Under the pieces are notes generated by a model that was given only the letters and a program-made list of their open reading frames with translations, was not told where the DNA came from and did no database searches. The translations under genes and the position numbers were made by a program. A stretch of DNA of 7,607 nt from Sphingobium sp. (GTDB lineage: Bacteria; Pseudomonadota; Alphaproteobacteria; Sphingomonadales; Sphingomonadaceae): positions 1-7,607 of the forward strand of contig JAGVJS010000254.1 in NCBI GenBank assembly GCA_020051025.1, read 5' to 3'. Shown here piece after piece: positions 6,161 to 7,607 of the stretch. Position 1 is the stretch's first letter, and each line of letters begins with the position of its first letter.

Positions 6161-7255
6161 ATGACCGATCAAGTTCTGACCGTCATCGATAATGGCGTCG
6201 GCCGCATCCGGCTGAACCGTCCCAGGGCGATCCATGCCCTGACCCCCGATATGTGTGAGGCGATCAATCAGGCGTTGCTGGCATGGCGGGCCGATCCGGC
6301 GGTGAAGGCCGTTATGATCGATCACCTGCCCGCTCCCGACGGCGATCCCAAATTGTCCCGCGGATTCTGCGCGGGCGGCGATATCGCACTGATCGCCAAA
6401 AGCGCCAAAACCGACTGTGTGGAGGCAGAGCGCTTCTTCCATGTCGAATATCGGATGAACCATCTGCTGTTCATCTATGACAAGCCGATCGTCGCCTTCA
6501 TCGACGGCATCGTCATGGGTGGCGGCGTCGGCCTGTCCCTGCCCTGCCGCTATCGCGTGGCCACGGAACGAACGACCTTCGCAATGCCGGAAACCGGCAT
6601 CGGCCTGTTTCCGGACGTTGGCGGCGGCTGGTTTCTGCCTCGCCTCCCCGGCCGGGTCGGCGCCTGGCTGGCGGCGACGGGATCGCGGATCGATGGGGCA
6701 GACTGCACGGCCATTGGCATTGCCACCCATTATGTTGGGTCGGATACGCTGGACACGCTCAAGGCCGCGATATTGGCTGATCCGGATAGCCTGTCTGAGC
6801 TTCTCGACCACGCCAGCGAACAGGCGCCTGACTCCCGTCTGGTAGCGCAGCGCGATCGCATCGATCATCTGTTTGCCTCCGACCGCTACGAGGACATATT
6901 GGCCGCGTTACAGGCTGATGGGTCGGAATGGGCGCAGAAGCAGCTGGCCGTGCTCGCCACCAAATCGCCGCAGACGGTCAAGGTCGCGCTGCGTCAATTG
7001 GTCGAAGGCGCCGCCTTTACCGATTTCGCCGACAATATGCGCAACGAATATCGCCTTGCCTGCCACATCATTCGCCGGCCCGATTTCGTGGAGGGCGTGC
7101 GCGCGGTGATCTTCGACAAGGATAATGCGCCACAATGGACGCCCGCCACGCCGGAAGCGGTGGACGACCCCCTGATCGACAGCCTTTTCGCGCCGTTGGC
7201 GCCAGAAAAGGAATGGACCCCTCTGCCTCAGACGGAAACCTGCCATGACCTATGA
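6161..7255 (+). CDS. 3-hydroxyisobutyryl-CoA hydrolase (HIBCH type), crotonase superfamily
   Basis: Hydrolyses 3-hydroxyisobutyryl-CoA to free 3-hydroxyisobutyrate, pulling the valine pathway past reactive methacrylyl-CoA. With the ATG at 6161 it has 364 residues, longer than simple enoyl-CoA hydratases and typical of the hydrolase group. Its signatures are [10 protein letters not shown] (oxyanion loop), [21 protein letters not shown], and [23 protein letters not shown]. Glu144 and Asp152 in the last match the catalytic pair of mammalian HIBCH. The C-terminal half has the group-specific [32 protein letters not shown]. It follows the dehydrogenase by 11 bases and its last 11 bases overlap the next gene, so translation is likely coupled. 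Many databases label this type simply enoyl-CoA hydratase; the C-terminal block argues for the hydrolase. Confidence 0.92.
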   Translation: MTDQVLTVIDNGVGRIRLNRPRAIHALTPDMCEAINQALLAWRADPAVKAVMIDHLPAPDGDPKLSRGFCAGGDIALIAKSAKTDCVEAERFFHVEYRMNHLLFIYDKPIVAFIDGIVMGGGVGLSLPCRYRVATERTTFAMPETGIGLFPDVGGGWFLPRLPGRVGAWLAATGSRIDGADCTAIGIATHYVGSDTLDTLKAAILADPDSLSELLDHASEQAPDSRLVAQRDRIDHLFASDRYEDILAALQADGSEWAQKQLAVLATKSPQTVKVALRQLVEGAAFTDFADNMRNEYRLACHIIRRPDFVEGVRAVIFDKDNAPQWTPATPEAVDDPLIDSLFAPLAPEKEWTPLPQTETCHDL

Positions 7256-7607
7256 CACCATTCTCGTCGAACAGCGCGACGCGGTCACCCTGATCACGCT
7301 CAATCGGCCGCAGGCGCTGAACGCGCTCAACAGTCAGGTGCTCAAGGATCTGAGCGCCGCTTTCGCCGCCTATGATGCGGACCCGAGCCAGCGCTGCGCC
7401 GTTTTGACCGGCAGCGGCGAGAAGGCCTTTGCGGCGGGCGCCGACATCAAGGAAATGGTCGACAAGCAGGCCGCCGATTTCTTCCTGGAGGATTTCTTTT
7501 CCGGCTGGCAGACCGGCGTGGTTGCCACCCGCAAGCCATGGATCGCGGCGGTGCAGGGCTTTGCGCTGGGCGGTGGCTGCGAGCTGGCGATGATGGCCGA
7601 CTTCATC
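7245..7607 (+). CDS. Enoyl-CoA hydratase, probable methacrylyl-CoA hydratase (3' end cut by window)
   Basis: The first 121 residues of a crotonase-family hydratase, open to the window edge. It starts [29 protein letters not shown], the canonical N-terminus. [11 protein letters not shown] (61-71) supplies one oxyanion-hole amide. [15 protein letters not shown] (105-119) supplies the other, plus the first catalytic glutamate, Glu113. The second catalytic Glu would lie beyond the window. This pair marks a true hydratase rather than the hydrolase encoded upstream. Likely reaction: water addition to methacrylyl-CoA giving 3-hydroxyisobutyryl-CoA; broad short-chain specificity (crotonyl-CoA) is equally usual for the family. 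The ATG overlaps the last 11 bases of the hydrolase gene in another frame, with a modest GGAAA ribosome site at 7234-7238. Confidence 0.9.
   Translation, partial: MTYDTILVEQRDAVTLITLNRPQALNALNSQVLKDLSAAFAAYDADPSQRCAVLTGSGEKAFAAGADIKEMVDKQAADFFLEDFFSGWQTGVVATRKPWIAAVQGFALGGGCELAMMADFI

Overview
The window is high-GC (clearly above 60% by eye), densely coding bacterial DNA. It reads like an alphaproteobacterium, most likely a sphingomonad (Sphingobium/Sphingomonas-like). Three things suggest this: what looks like the tail of a TonB-dependent receptor beside an exported GH3 glycosidase, a LysR gene divergent from mmsA, and the gene order mmsA / acyl-CoA dehydrogenase / 3-hydroxyisobutyryl-CoA hydrolase / enoyl-CoA hydratase. 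The taxonomic call is inference from style and gene order; no marker gene is present.

Left block (1-2409, + strand): the last 11 codons of an upstream gene (probable outer-membrane receptor) end at 36. Two GC-rich hairpins follow, the second a good intrinsic terminator candidate that ends only about 20 bases before the next start. Then comes a complete secreted family 3 glycoside hydrolase of 753 residues. Together these suggest a carbohydrate uptake and degradation locus whose main part lies to the left of the window.

Middle (2414-3390): a LysR-family regulator on the minus strand meets the hydrolase gene tail to tail, with 4 bases between stop codons. It is divergent from mmsA. The 101-base divergent spacer is AT-rich and holds a cluster of alternating CTGCA half-sites and a second palindrome, so it probably carries the operators and both promoters.

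Right block (3391-7607, + strand): four enzymes that together match the distal valine degradation route. Acyl-CoA dehydrogenase would oxidise isobutyryl-CoA to methacrylyl-CoA. The enoyl-CoA hydratase, cut by the window end, would hydrate it. The HIBCH-type hydrolase would release 3-hydroxyisobutyrate. MmsA would convert methylmalonate semialdehyde to propionyl-CoA. The missing step, 3-hydroxyisobutyrate dehydrogenase (mmsB), is not in the window and is expected just downstream. The LysR protein is the obvious candidate regulator. The last three genes are tightly packed (11-base gap, then 11-base overlap). mmsA is separated from them by a 119-base spacer with two inverted repeats.

I see no RNA genes, insertion sequences, CRISPR arrays or phage genes. 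No wholly new system is evident. The parts most worth a second look are the non-coding spacers.
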